Positions 11,501-22,680 of a stretch of DNA of 64,000 bases are shown piece after piece. The DNA comes from Gloeopeniophorella convolvens (Eukaryota > Basidiomycota > Agaricomycetes > Russulales): positions 806,001-870,000 of the forward strand of contig WTXD01000001.1 in the NCBI GenBank assembly GCA_022496205.1. Direction: 5' to 3'. The stretch's first letter is position 1, and each line of letters begins with the position of its first letter. Position numbers and translations under genes: made by a program. The notes beneath the pieces were generated by a model, which was given only the letters and a program-made list of their open reading frames with translations, had not been told where the DNA came from and ran no database searches.

Positions 11501-11980
11501 ATGTAATGGAAGTTGAGCTGCCGACCGCTCGCGAAGACGTCGACCAGCTGTGGGCTGCTGCACGATCCTCCCTCCAAAACAAGCCCCCAGAAGAGAAGGA
11601 GCACCGTGACGCGGCGACCAAACAGGCGGATCACGATCGCAACAGCAGGACGAACGTGGTTCTTGCCTGGGTCGGAACGAACATGTAAGATAATCAATCA
11701 GCGAACTTTGATATTGTATCTTACGTCTACTTTGACAGCGCGCTCGTGATTATCTTCACTTCGACAGCATTCATTAACTGGGTAAACGAGCATGTCGAGA
11801 CGACCAAAGGCTCAGATTTCAATCCATATCTCAGCTTCTTATTCATCGCGTTGTCCGTAATAAGTGTCATTATGATCGATAAAAATCAGCTGGCTGACGG
11901 ACGTTCACAGGGCCGGTCTCTCTGCAATTCGTTTCTTGGGATCCTTCCTTTACCTTGTGTTCAGGCTCTTCGGATTCTAG
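8536..11980 (+). CDS. Chitin synthase, division 1 (family 2 glycosyltransferase)
   Basis: The enzyme polymerises UDP-GlcNAc into chitin at the plasma membrane. The start at 8536 begins a roughly 115-residue Tyr/Pro-rich disordered N terminus ([13 protein letters not shown]). Then come the chitin synthase N-terminal domain ([23 protein letters not shown] near 9080-9150) and the glycosyltransferase core split by several short introns. Core landmarks are [10 protein letters not shown] near 9760, a LAEDRIL element at 10276-10296 and the product-binding QRRRWLNG at about 10455-10480. Multiple membrane helices follow (10500-11900). The last exon ends in [16 protein letters not shown] with a TAG at 11978-11980. 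This end needs an intron closing near 11910 (CACAG), whose donor is not certain. All signature motifs appear intact. It differs clearly from the class IV enzyme at 42659-47255. The exact class number within division 1 is not decided. Confidence 0.92.
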
Positions 11981-12307
11981 TGCTTGGTCTTCCAGCTGCA
12001 GCGCAGCTCCTTGTTTCGCAGACACTTTATTCAGTATATATGGCATATACCCTCTTTCTCCGCGTGTCGGAGGTATCTGTGTTATCTATTGTGTATGATA
12101 GCACGAATGACCCTGTTGATTCTCAAAGCATTGATGAACGCACGTTGCTTGCTGTGCGAACCACGTGACGTACGCGCTGCCGAATACGTCATTGGCGAAC
12201 GCCGAAGGTGTATGCGGCAAGCGCAACGCCAGTTGCAACCCTCTCCCGTCATTTCGGTCGCATAATTGTCCCTGCGATCTATTAAGAGGCGACGCACCTG
12301 GTGCACG
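11981..12307. other. Spacer between chitin synthase and NTE1
   Basis: This stretch of 327 bases between two genes on the same strand should contain the chitin synthase terminator region and the NTE1 promoter. The short frames here match nothing recognisable, and no repeat or RNA gene was seen. Confidence 0.5.
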
Positions 12308-15300
12308 ATGGAAAACACTCTCGCTGCTCACCTCGACAGCATGGAGCACGTCGACCGTCACCCAGTCGTCTCCTTCATCTCTGCCCTCTTTTGGGTTGTC
12401 TGTGAGTACCTGCCAAATACCTGCTGTCCGGGAGGTATCATATGCATATGCAAGTGCACTGACCTTTTGAATAGTATACTTACTATCATGGGTCAAGGCC
12501 TTAGTTGCGCTTGTCACCATCAGCATCCCTCGTTTGATCTACTCCATCCTCTCATACTCAATGACCCTCACTGTGCGTCCCATACGAGGATTGCGTGGTC
12601 CCACCACTCACGTCGTGGATGTAGCTCAACTTTTGGTCTTTCGCCATCATGTTCTGCCTCTCCCTTGTCGCACTGAACTATTGGATTCGTTTCCGATACC
12701 TCAATACATATACCCAATTGAAGGAACCACCCCTGCTGAAGCCTGACGCGCAGGAGCTGCACCCGGATGTAAACACCACTGAGGCGCCACCCGCATTTCA
12801 CAACTATCTCGACGACTTTCTGCAGGCCGTTCGGGTATTCGGTTTCTTGGAAAAACCCGTACGTGACCTGCGTCAGCATGTTCTGGGTTTCTCATCCATC
12901 TCGACAGGTCTTCCACGAGCTTGCTCGCCATCTACAGACTCGGAGGCTGATTGCAGGAGACAGCCTATCGCTGGACGAAGATCGAAGCTTTTACTGCGTC
13001 ATCGATGGCATGGTCCAAGTGTATGCGCCCTCTGGAAAACCAACTGAATTCCAAAGCGGCTCTTGGGAGAACGAGGACATGAACGGGTATGAGCTCATGA
13101 ATGAGGTTGGCAGCGGAGGGACCCTCTCGAGTTTATTCACCATCCTTAACCTCTTCACTGAGGATGTGAAGATCGGCTGGAAAGATAGCGACTCCCAGGA
13201 TGACCACGACAGTTCAGCCTCTGGAGGGTTGGCGACTGCTCATCCGATAAGGAAGAAGCGTGCCAACTCTGATGTTTCTCAAATGGACCTAGATAGGCGG
13301 GTACAGTACGCTCAAACGGAGCGCAAACGATCACCTTCCGTTTCCTCGACCAACTCGACTATTCATCCAGGAGAGCCGATATCCCCGACTCCTACTACTT
13401 CTCGCCCTCAAGAACGTCTTTCAGGCACACCTCTCAATCACAAGCGCCGTCGCAGGGCTTCTAGTCACCTCACACAGATACATCATGGAACCGTTGCTCG
13501 TGCAACGGAAGACACAACATTGGCCGTAATACCAGCTGAAGCCTTCCGCCGATTGACGAAAAAGTTTCCCAAGGCTAGCGCACACATCGTGCAAGGTATG
13601 AAGTTCATCGCTGGTCAGTCCCGGAGGGCCGCATCCTGACGTGTTGTTCTCGAGTCATCATGACCCGATTTTCCAGAGTCACGTTCAATGCTGCTCACAA
13701 ATATCTGGGCTTGACAACAGAAGTTCTTCGGACCGAGAAGGCCATTAATGACATAGCCTGCCACCCACTTCCTCCCGCGTTCTATGAAGGAGGCGGAATG
13801 CAGCAGCTGCGCCAGAGATTTGACGGCGTTGGATCCCACACCTCCCCACTTGCCCGGTCCGAGTCGGACGACGACTACTTCAGCTTCTCTTCGGCAGCGG
13901 CCCCGTCTAAATCATTCTCAATGAGCCGATCCACGTCAAAGAAGGACCTTACAGCTAGCCCATCATCCCTGCCTAAGAGCGCACCCTTCCCCCCGCCGCG
14001 CTCACGATCGACACGCCACCTTGTCCAGGCGGGAGACCTGCATAGTACGACAGCCCCCAGCGATGCGTACAAACCACTCAATCGGAGCTTCAGCATTCTC
14101 AACACGCCCCGCCCTCTGCGGCGGGAGGTTACTTCTGCTCAGTCTTCAGAGTTCCTCCGCCTCGATGAAGTCGACTTCGACCTCCGGCAAGAGGTGATGA
14201 ATTGCATTGCGGTATCTATTGGCCTATCGCAACCTCCAATGAGCGATGACACGTCTATCGAAGCATCACCTGCATTTTCTGCCATAGACAGTGTGCGAAG
14301 CTCGCGGCTGGGTGGAGGCCTCTTCGAATCCTCGTTTGGCTCCCTGTCGCTACTCGATATGGGCGACGATTCTTCCAGTACAACTGGCGGATCCTCTGTT
14401 ACAGCAGCGAACAACTACATGAGCGGACTTGACAACGAAATCGAGATCCTCTTCTTCTCTGCTGGCTCTTATCTGGCTAAGGCGGGAGAGAGAAATACAG
14501 GTGTGTCTTTCGTCTCAAGTCAGAGCTGTGGCTAAGGCAATTCTAGGGCTGTTCTACGTCATCGAAGGGTTCTTGGACATCGTGGTCCCCACGACGGGTC
14601 GTTCTTCAGAGAAAGAGTCAAAACCATCAGCATCGTCTTCGGATGCGCTATACGATGCCGAGGCAATACCTAATGAAGATACTGTCGCATCCGATGCTGG
14701 AAGTTCCAAAGAGTCGTCGAGAAGACCCACACCGAGTACAGCGCACCAGGGTTCACCGGCAAGAGGCCAACGACCACTATTCACAGTCAAGCCTGGTGGC
14801 ATCGCTGGATATCTTGGTAAGCCTCCCGAGCTTCCATGACGCAAGGCCCTGAGCTTACAGTCTGGGTATGACAGCATCCCTGTCCAACGCCGCCTCATAT
14901 GTTGATATTGTGGCAAAGACCGATACTTACGTGGGCTTCCTGCCGCATCATGCGCTAGAGAGGCTGTTAGAGAAGCAACCGATCGTACTGCTTACATTGG
15001 CCAAGCGCCTGATCTCTCTACTATCACCTCTCGGTCAGTGAAATTCCCTATGTCTGGCTGGCATCCGACGCGTACTCATGGCGCCTCGCCTCCAGTCCTC
15101 CAAATTGATGCATCATTGGACTGGATGCATGTCAATGCGGGCCAGGTCTTATGGCGCACAGGCGACGTCAGCGACAGCTTCTATATTGTCATCAACGGTC
15201 GTCTGCGTGCTATATCCGAAAACGAGCAAGGCGTAGTCAAGATCGTGGCCGAGTATGGCCAAGGCGATACGGCTGGCGAAATCGATGTCATCACAAGCAC

Positions 15301-17757
15301 CCCCCGACGCAATACGGTCCACGCAATCAGAGATACGGAGCTCATAAGAATGCCCCAAACTCTGTTCAACGCCATATCTTCGAGGTAAATTCATTCGTTG
15401 ATCAATGTGCCAGTGACTCACCAACGCTCCAGAAACCCTCAGACTACAGCTTTGTAGGGTTTGCCCTTTCAGTACCGACTGAATCACGCTCATGTAGTTT
15501 CAGGTTGCTGAGGATGATAGCCGCAAGAGTGAGAAGCGACGTTGACTCGTCCTCCAGTGCACGGTCGCTTAACACGGCATCGGAACTCCGGCGCAACAAT
15601 GCAAACTTGAAGACCGTCGCTGTACTTCCCGTTTCACGCAGCGTTCCCATCGACGCTTTTGCCCGGAAGCTCCACTCGGCTCTAGAAGGAATCGGTTCAC
15701 CAACATCGTACCTTAATCAGGCGTCTGTTTCCAATACCCTTGGGCGGCACGCGTTCACAAGGATGGGGAAGTTAAAGACAGCAGCCTGGTTAGCTGACCA
15801 AGAGCAGAGGTTCAAGATCGTCCTTTATGTCGCAGACTCGTCTGTTGGTAGTTCTTGGACGCAAACTTGTATCCGCCAAGCAGATTACGTCCTCTTAGTC
15901 GGCATGGGGGATGACCCTTCCATCGGAGAGTACGAACGCCTATTACTCTCCATGAAGACGACTGCTCGCAAGGAACTTGTTTTGCTGCACCCAGACCGGT
16001 CCGTCATCCCTGGGTCAACACGAGAGTGGCTCAAGGTAAGCCTGATGGCTTTCCCTCCCATCGGTCAGCGTTGCTGACCTTACCCAACAGACTCGACCAT
16101 GGATACATCAACATATCCATGTAGAGCTGCCGGTCCGCCCAGTCCCAATCTGGACCCTACCGTACGCTGCTTACAAAGCTTCTAGGGTCTCAAAATTCCG
16201 GTCCCGAAGCCTGCCACTACGGCCCCACAGGACCCTGCTGCAGTCGCAGCCCTGAAGAACCTTAAGGACAGGGTGCAAAGCGAAATCCAAAAATATCGTG
16301 GAGGCCGGCCAGACGCTCGATCGCAACGGCTACCTCACACTGATGATTTCGCGCGACTTGCACGGAGGATATGTGGCATCTCCATTGGACTTGTGTTGGG
16401 TGGCGGCGGTGCTAGAGGCATATCTCATCTGGTGAGTTTCTCCCCTCCCGAGGAAAGAGCGAAGCCTTAGTCAGAATAGGGACTTCTACGAGCGCTGGAA
16501 GAGAATGGTATCCCTATTGACCATATCGGTGGTGAGTCGGACCATGCATCGCACGTTCTATGGCTTAATACGATCCCAGGTACCAGCATCGGCGCTTTCA
16601 TCGGCGGTCTATATGCGAAGGAAGTCGACCTTATCTCCAGCTCAGGTCGAGCGAAGCAGTTCAGCGGACGCATGGGCAACATATGGCGAATGTTGTCTGA
16701 CGTCACGTACCCGCTTGTGGCGTATACAACTGTACGTCCTTCGCACACACTAGACACATCTCGCTAAAATATTTGTCTAGGGTCACGAATTCAACAGGTC
16801 GATGTACAAGGCTTTCTATGACCTCCATATCGAGGATATGTGGTTGCCCTTCTTCTGCAACACGGCGAACATCACAAATTCTCGAATGGAAATACACGAA
16901 ACCGGATACGCTTGGCGATTCATTCGTACGTTTTCAGGATACCAGCATTCGTAGGTTCACGCTTTTGTATAGGTGCTTCGATGACGCTTGTGGGCCTTGT
17001 TCCTCCCCTTTGTGACAACGGGAACATGCTCGTGGACGGAGGATATCGTAAGTTGCACCCTTGGGCGGTATTGACATGACACTCATATCTATATTTCCAG
17101 TGGACAACTTGCCGGTGAGTACGTTTGAATACAGAGCCGTCAAGCGAAGCTCAGTCATCGCAGGTCTCAACGATGTTCGACATGGGGGCAAGCGTAGTCT
17201 TCGCATCCGACGTGGGCTCGGTGCGTAGATTACCTGACCCAATTGGCAAGACCCTCACACGCTCTCATCAGCTCGATGATAATTCTCCCCGCAACTTTGG
17301 AGACACAATCTCTGGCTGGTGGCTCATGATCATGCGATGGAATCCGTTCTCAAACGCAAGGATGGTCCCTGCAATCACGGAGATCCAGAGTCGTCTCGCA
17401 TAGTGAGTTTCTCACAAAGTTGAATGTTCGGCCTGCTCACAGCCTTCGCAGCGTATCGAGCGTGCGGACATTGGAGGAGGCCAAGATTACCCGTGGGTGC
17501 CTATACATGGCCATGCCAGTGCAGGAGGTAAGGTATATGCGTCCTTTCATTGCATGTGCTCACCCAAGTGTGTCGGGCAGTACGGGACATTGCAGTGGGG
17601 TAAGTTTGAGGAGATACAAGAGCGAGGCTATAAAGCAGCCATGCAGATACTTGAGAAGTGGGAAGAGGAGGGAAAGCTTCCATCGGGCTTCATCGAGGGC
17701 AAGGATGCGAACGCGAAGAGGAAGAAAGGGCAGAGTGCAAGGAGGAATTCTATTTGA
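12308..17757 (+). CDS. NTE1: Lysophospholipase NTE1 (neuropathy target esterase family)
   Basis: NTE1 is an ER phospholipase B that deacylates phosphatidylcholine. The N terminus from 12308 contains hydrophobic membrane segments (12330-12700, interrupted by introns). The regulatory part carries cyclic-nucleotide-binding-like domains: one begins near 12820 ([19 protein letters not shown], joined across an intron), one is split by a Ser-rich insert around 13150-14450, and a clear one lies at about 15110-15390 ([20 protein letters not shown]). The patatin-type catalytic domain follows. Its oxyanion loop [11 protein letters not shown] is at about 16390-16425, the nucleophile motif GTSIG at about 16579-16593, and the catalytic Asp in DGGY at about 17035-17047, followed by DNLP. 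The stop is at 17755-17757. The large size and domain order match fungal NTE1. Many short introns occur; the last one, starting near 17526, precedes [11 protein letters not shown]. Both members of the Ser-Asp dyad are present. Confidence 0.93.
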
Positions 17758-17980
17758 TCCATGGGACTTTGTTGAATAGCACGATATGTATACTCTGTAT
17801 CGATAGCAGATGAGCCTGAGCCTTTCCTGAAATTTTGTGGAGGGTTTGAGATTTAGTGGCGGAGAGGTTCCTACGTAGGATCATACAACGCGCCAGCAGC
17901 AACGACTGCCAGTGAGTCGATGCGAAGCCCTGGAAGCATCGTAGGCGGCAATCCAGCGGGCCGGTCATTCATCCAACCGC

Positions 17981-20652
17981 ATGGCTGCCTCCTCTAACCC
18001 TGACCAGCATCAGCCCACCAAGGATGCCGCTGATGTCTCCATCCTCCGAGAAGTGGCCAGAAACTCTCTCGTACATGCGCTCAACTCGGTAAGCCCCCCC
18101 CTCACTCGCTTCCGTTCCCCGCAGTAACCAGATACAATCTTCAAGGTGAACGGCGCAAAGACCCTTGTGCTGGACCCCACACTAGCTGGACCACTTAGCT
18201 TGGTCACCGAGGTGTCCCTGCTCCAGGTGCGTATGTATGTCTGTCTGCTTGGGTAGCGCATTTATGGCTTGATTAGCAACATGGCGTCGATAAGATGTTT
18301 TGGCTAGAGTCTGGCCCCCTTGCCGCAGTCACCACCAACATCGTGTACTTGTGTCGCCCTCGAATCAAATGGGTGAAGATTATCGCAGGTATGTCGTGGT
18401 CTATCTTTCTTCTGGTACCCAACACTGAAGGGCGCAGATCAGATCAAGCGCCATAGTGCGGAGTCCCAACAGCACACCTATACCCTCCTTCTCGTGCCCA
18501 GGATTTCCACCTTGGTTAGCCGAGTACTGGAGGAAGAAGGCGTTCTGGGCGATGTCACTATATCTTCGTATAACCTCCAGTTCATACCTATTGCGGACGA
18601 TGTCGTGTCACTGGAGAATGGCGACGCGTTTAAGGAGATATGGGTTGTAAGCTAGGCTCTTCTATTCCGGTGTCACTAATATCATTCATGATATCCAGGA
18701 CGGCGACGAGACCTCAATATATGATTCCTCGCAGGCGCTTCACACATTACAGAAGCTCTTTGGGCTGTTCCCTCGGATTGTTGGGAAGGGCGACCATGCA
18801 GGAGTGAGACGGTCTCATAGCGAGCTTGCTCCTTGATCTGACTCACCACAGCGTTTGGCAGACTTGCTTACGCGCCAAACTACACAAAGCGTGAACTCTG
18901 ACCGGGAAAGCTTGGTTGATGTCTCTAACATGTTTGATTCGCTCATTGTCATCGACCGGCGCGTCGACATGATCACACCAATGCTAACACAGTTGACTTA
19001 CGAGGGATTAATTGACGAAGTCCTTCACATCAAGAATTGTAAGGGCTTGGACTCTTTCATTTTGACCATTTCTAGTTAACACCTCCCAGCCCATATTGAA
19101 GTGCCGGCATCGCTCCTAAATGCACCTGCCAACCCTAATCCTTCTACCGCGGCTTCTTCCTCTACGGCCCAGGGGCCAGCTCTCGCGCAGGAGAAGAAAC
19201 GGAAACATCATCTGTCTGCTGCGACAGACACCATCTTTGCGGAGTTGCGAGATCTCAACTTTGCCTCTGTCGGGAAGCGGCTGAACAAAGCCGCTCGGCG
19301 TCTAGATGAAGACTATAGGGTTCGTTTGCATCCAGCCAATGGAAAGGGGGTGGCTGAACTTATGGCCGTGACACAGGCCCGTCACCAAGCATCCGTGTCT
19401 CAGTTGCGCGATTTTGTCGGCAAGCTAGGTGGTCTTCAAACAGAGCACAGAGCACTTCAGTTGCGTGAGTACTGCAGCACCATATTCATCGTCAACAGTT
19501 GATCATGAAGGGCATAGACACTGGACTGTCGGAAATAATCATGCCTGTGACCAAGTCGGATATTTTTAACAAGTCGCTGGAAATACAACAAAGTCAGCGT
19601 TGAAAGTGGCCCCACACGAGCATGACTCACCCTTGGTTCTAGACTTGCTGGCCTCCTACGATGTGCCGGGGCAGATAACAGCTGTGGAAGACCTCATCGC
19701 GCAAGGAGCGGACATGCAACTCGTGATTCGGCTTCTGTGTCTTGCCAGCGTTACAGCAGGCGGAATTAGAAGCAAGACACTTGAGAATATCAAGAAAGAG
19801 GTTCTGCAGGTCGGTTTCGTGAGGCCTCGTGATGGCAGCGCCCTGACAACACGCTAGGCTTACGGATATAGCTATCTTCCCCTGCTGCTCTCCTTGGCCG
19901 CGCCACCCCTGGCTATTCTGCTTCCGAACCCCCTGCCTCCGTCATCCGCAACGGCAGGTAGTGCCAAATACCCGTACACCTCGTTGCGCAAGTCGCTGCG
20001 GCTGCTCATAGAGGGGACCGAGTCGCTTGACGAGCTCGAGAACGACATCAGCTACGTATACTCCGGATACGCCCCCATCAGCATTCGGCTCGTGCAGTGC
20101 GTTGCGCAGAAGGGCCTTGTGCTGAGCAACCCGGCGGCTGGCAAAGATGGGAGCGTGGACGATGATGGTACAAAAGGCAAATCGACGTTCCTGGGACAGG
20201 CACAAGCGCATCCCATCATTGGTTGGAAAGGCTTTGAGGACGTCGTAGGGAGCATTCCCGGACGGACGTTCGACGTTAAGCAGAAGGGCGCAGAGGCGGC
20301 GAACGGGGCCGCCGCTGCCACGCGTAAGTTGGCTGTTTCACGGGTGATAAATTGTGGCCGACTGATTTTGGCATCCCATCTAGAACGCGCAGGCGCACGA
20401 TCAACGACCACCGTGGTCTTCTTCCTCGGTGGCTGCACGTACACAGAGATCGCCGCGCTCCGCTGGGCAGGCCGCCAAAATCAAGGTAGATGTGTCATCC
20501 CACTGGCATTAGGCATGGTGCAAGCCTGACTAAACATTGTGTCAGGCCGGAAGTTTTTGATCGCGACGACGGGTATTGTCAACGGGAGGAGCATCGTCGA
20601 GGGCATCGCTGGCGTCGGACCCACGACCACGAGCTCGGAGGCGGGCCTATGA
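17981..20652 (+). CDS. VPS33: Vacuolar protein sorting protein 33 (Sec1/Munc18 family)
   Basis: Vps33 is the SM protein of the HOPS and CORVET tethering complexes. It binds SNAREs and controls fusion with endosomes and vacuoles. The ATG at 17981 ([11 protein letters not shown]) is followed by a short exon ending in [12 protein letters not shown]. Vps33-like blocks include [15 protein letters not shown], the segment [20 protein letters not shown] (about 18950-19010) and [21 protein letters not shown] (about 19690-19750). The C-terminal SM-fold signature [17 protein letters not shown] lies at about 20413-20463, and [13 protein letters not shown] comes just before the end. The stop is at 20650-20652. 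At least eight short introns interrupt the gene. A Ser/Ala/Pro-rich insert near 19115-19200 looks like a loop extension. It lies about 220 bases downstream of NTE1 on the same strand. Identity is secure. Confidence 0.93.
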
Positions 20653-21432
20653 TGACTTCGGGCGTCGAAGCGCGGCTCCCGCGGAACTGCGATCGGAAAG
20701 CCGGAAGGGAGAGGCCGAGGGGTGGTTGTGCGTGTTTGGAGGAGTTGCGCCGTAAGGACATAGTTTGGGAGTGTTGCCAAGCTGGCTAGCGAACTAGAGA
20801 TTTATTGGAGTGCATGATCATGTGGCACGCGTCGCTGGCCCCGACGCGACGCGCGTCAGACGCGTACCAGGACCCCGAAATGCGCTCGCGTTCGCGGGAA
20901 TCCAGGCTGCCGTCTGGCTGCCGTGCGACTGAATGGGGGCAGCCGCTCATATTCTGTAATACAGCGCACTGGCTCACGGCGACTTGATGCGGGTTGAACG
21001 TTGATGTTCGCTTAGCTGATGTGGCGGAAGCACCGCTGCCTGCGTGTAAGAAAAAGATGTCCCTGGACCCTGGTTGTCGGGCAATGTCAGGTAAACCTGG
21101 TAAAAGCGTGCAAACGGGGTGGCCGAGGGTCGGGGTTCAGAGAGCGCGGAGATCTCGATCGAAGTTGAGATTGAGCTGTCAGTTGAGCGACGCTGCGTAT
21201 AAAGAACTTGGGAATAATACGCTCCCCCCCTCTCCGCTCCCCCTAAGTTTTTTCCCCTTCCGCCCGACCACCACCTCGCGTCCCCTTACCCGACGAGTCC
21301 TCGTCTCTCCAACTTGTCTCCAGGGTCAGTCCGGCGGGCAGTTCCCGTCCCTCTCCTGCCGCATGTTTGTCGCATGGCATGGGTCCGGTCCGCTGACACG
21401 TCTGCACAGTCACCACCGGTGCACGATTTCCA
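20653..21432. other. Intergenic region upstream of the HMG-like gene
   Basis: These 780 bases contain no recognisable gene. Two perfect ACGCGT hexamers lie at 20827-20832 and 20860-20865, separated by further ACGCGA/GCGCGT sequence; ACGCGT is the MluI cell-cycle box recognised by MBF in other fungi. A TATA-like element sits at 21198-21203, followed by a long pyrimidine-rich tract (21220-21300) typical of a fungal transcription start region. Confidence 0.55.
21198..21203 (+). promoter_or_regulatory. TATA box-like element of the HMG-like gene
   Basis: TATAAA occurs about 235 bases upstream of the start codon at 21433, directly before a C/T-rich tract. Placement fits a core promoter with a moderately long leader. 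Use is inferred from position only. Confidence 0.4.
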
Positions 21433-21777
21433 ATGCCCAAGGAGAAGAAGGCAGCGGTTGAGAAACCCGAGAAGAAGAGTACGCCGCTGTGTTTGCTTGC
21501 TCAGAAGCCCGGAGATGACTGACGTATCCTCGTCGCGGCAGCGCGGTCTTCGGGCGGCGGCGGCCGCAAGAAGCTGACCGCGTACAACAAGTTCATGCAG
21601 ACAGAAATGGCGCGGCTGAAGGAGGACGAGCCGGACATTTCGCACCAGGAGCGGTGAGTTGGACGCTCTTGAGAACGGCTCGAGATTGTTGATGGCGGGG
21701 CGTGTGACTCTAGGTTCAAGCTGGCAACGGCCAATTGGAAGACTTCGCGAGACAACCCCAAGGCCGAGGCTTCCTGA
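21433..21777 (+). CDS. Small HMG/YABBY-like DNA-binding protein, 73 residues
   Basis: Three exons (21433-21478, 21542-21653, 21714-21777) join in phase to 73 residues. The N-terminal 25 residues are Lys-rich with a Gly run. The rest is a single HMG-box-like helical module: RKKLTAYNKFMQTEMARLK, then HQERFKLATANWKTSRDNPK. This resembles the YABBY/HMG domain found in small basidiomycete proteins, where NKFM, HQERF and ATANWK are the conserved landmarks. It probably binds DNA or chromatin in the nucleus. There is no transactivation region, so it may act as an accessory or architectural factor. Splice borders are well supported because they restore the domain exactly. Family assignment comes from pattern recognition; the role is inferred. 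Confidence 0.8.
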
Positions 21778-22680
21778 GAGAGAGACTTCTTGCTCTGCAC
21801 ACATGCACCATGATATTATGTGCATATCCTGCATACATCTTTTTTCAGCGCGCCGGGTTGTGCTACTTACTAGCCTGGGGTATATACACTTGCATTAGTT
21901 CTGTCTGATCAGGGGCGGTATCCTTATGGAAAGGCAGGATTCTAGTTCACGCTACGGCCTCTTGTATGAAGCTTTTGTTCTGATGGTTGTGCAATAATAC
22001 ATTGCTTGCTGGTGAACCTGATCGAAGGTTCGACAGGGATTTGTGAAAAGCGAGAGTGCGGGAGAGGACAGATAGGCGAGAATGAAGGCACGATGCATGG
22101 TGCTATCTCGAGCGAGGAATGATTAATGATGGGAGAAACGGGAAATCACCTGCAGGATGCAAGGAGGGCGCGAAGTTGAGGGGGGCAACGCGGAGAGCAC
22201 GAGGATGCGGGCGTGAGCTTCAAGCCGGCCTGATTGGGTGCCGGAGAATGCGGTCATCGAGCGGCGGGCGCGCCAAGCGGCCGCTTCCCGCTCCCTTTGG
22301 GCTCCCCCGCTCAGACGAGCCAGACAGAGCCAGACAGAGCCAGACAGAGCGTCCTCTGCGCTCCCCGGCTCGGGCAGCATCAAGCCTCAGCCTTATTGGC
22401 ACTCTTCCGATCGTCTCTCTTCTCTTCTGTCTCACTCTGCTGGATTGCCGCACTGCTTTATCTTATCTGCTAAACTACTCTGAGCCTTCCCGTCCGCCTT
22501 GGGCCACGAGCCGTCAACCCGACATCGATAACCACCTCTCCATTTCCTACATAACCTCTCTGCGTCTTCCCGTTTCTTGACCTAGCAACTCCCGTCTCGT
22601 CCCGCAATGAATCCCACAGAGTGGGAGGCCGACATCCCTTTCTCCCCTTTCATCTTTGCCCCTCCACTTCCGCTCTCGCC
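21778..22680. other. Intergenic region upstream of the F-box/LRR gene
   Basis: This 0.9 kb region holds the 3' flank of the HMG-like gene and the promoter and leader of the F-box gene. The 10-base tandem repeat at 22321-22350 lies within it. The leader from 22480 to 22680 is very C/T-rich. An ATG at 22607 opens a different, Pro-rich frame that overlaps the chosen start. It may be an upstream open reading frame or chance. Confidence 0.5.
22321..22350. repeat. Short tandem repeat, CAGACAGAGC x3
   Basis: Three perfect 10-base units follow one degenerate copy (cagacgagc, 22312-22320). The array sits about 330 bases upstream of the F-box gene start, in its promoter region. Confidence 0.85.
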
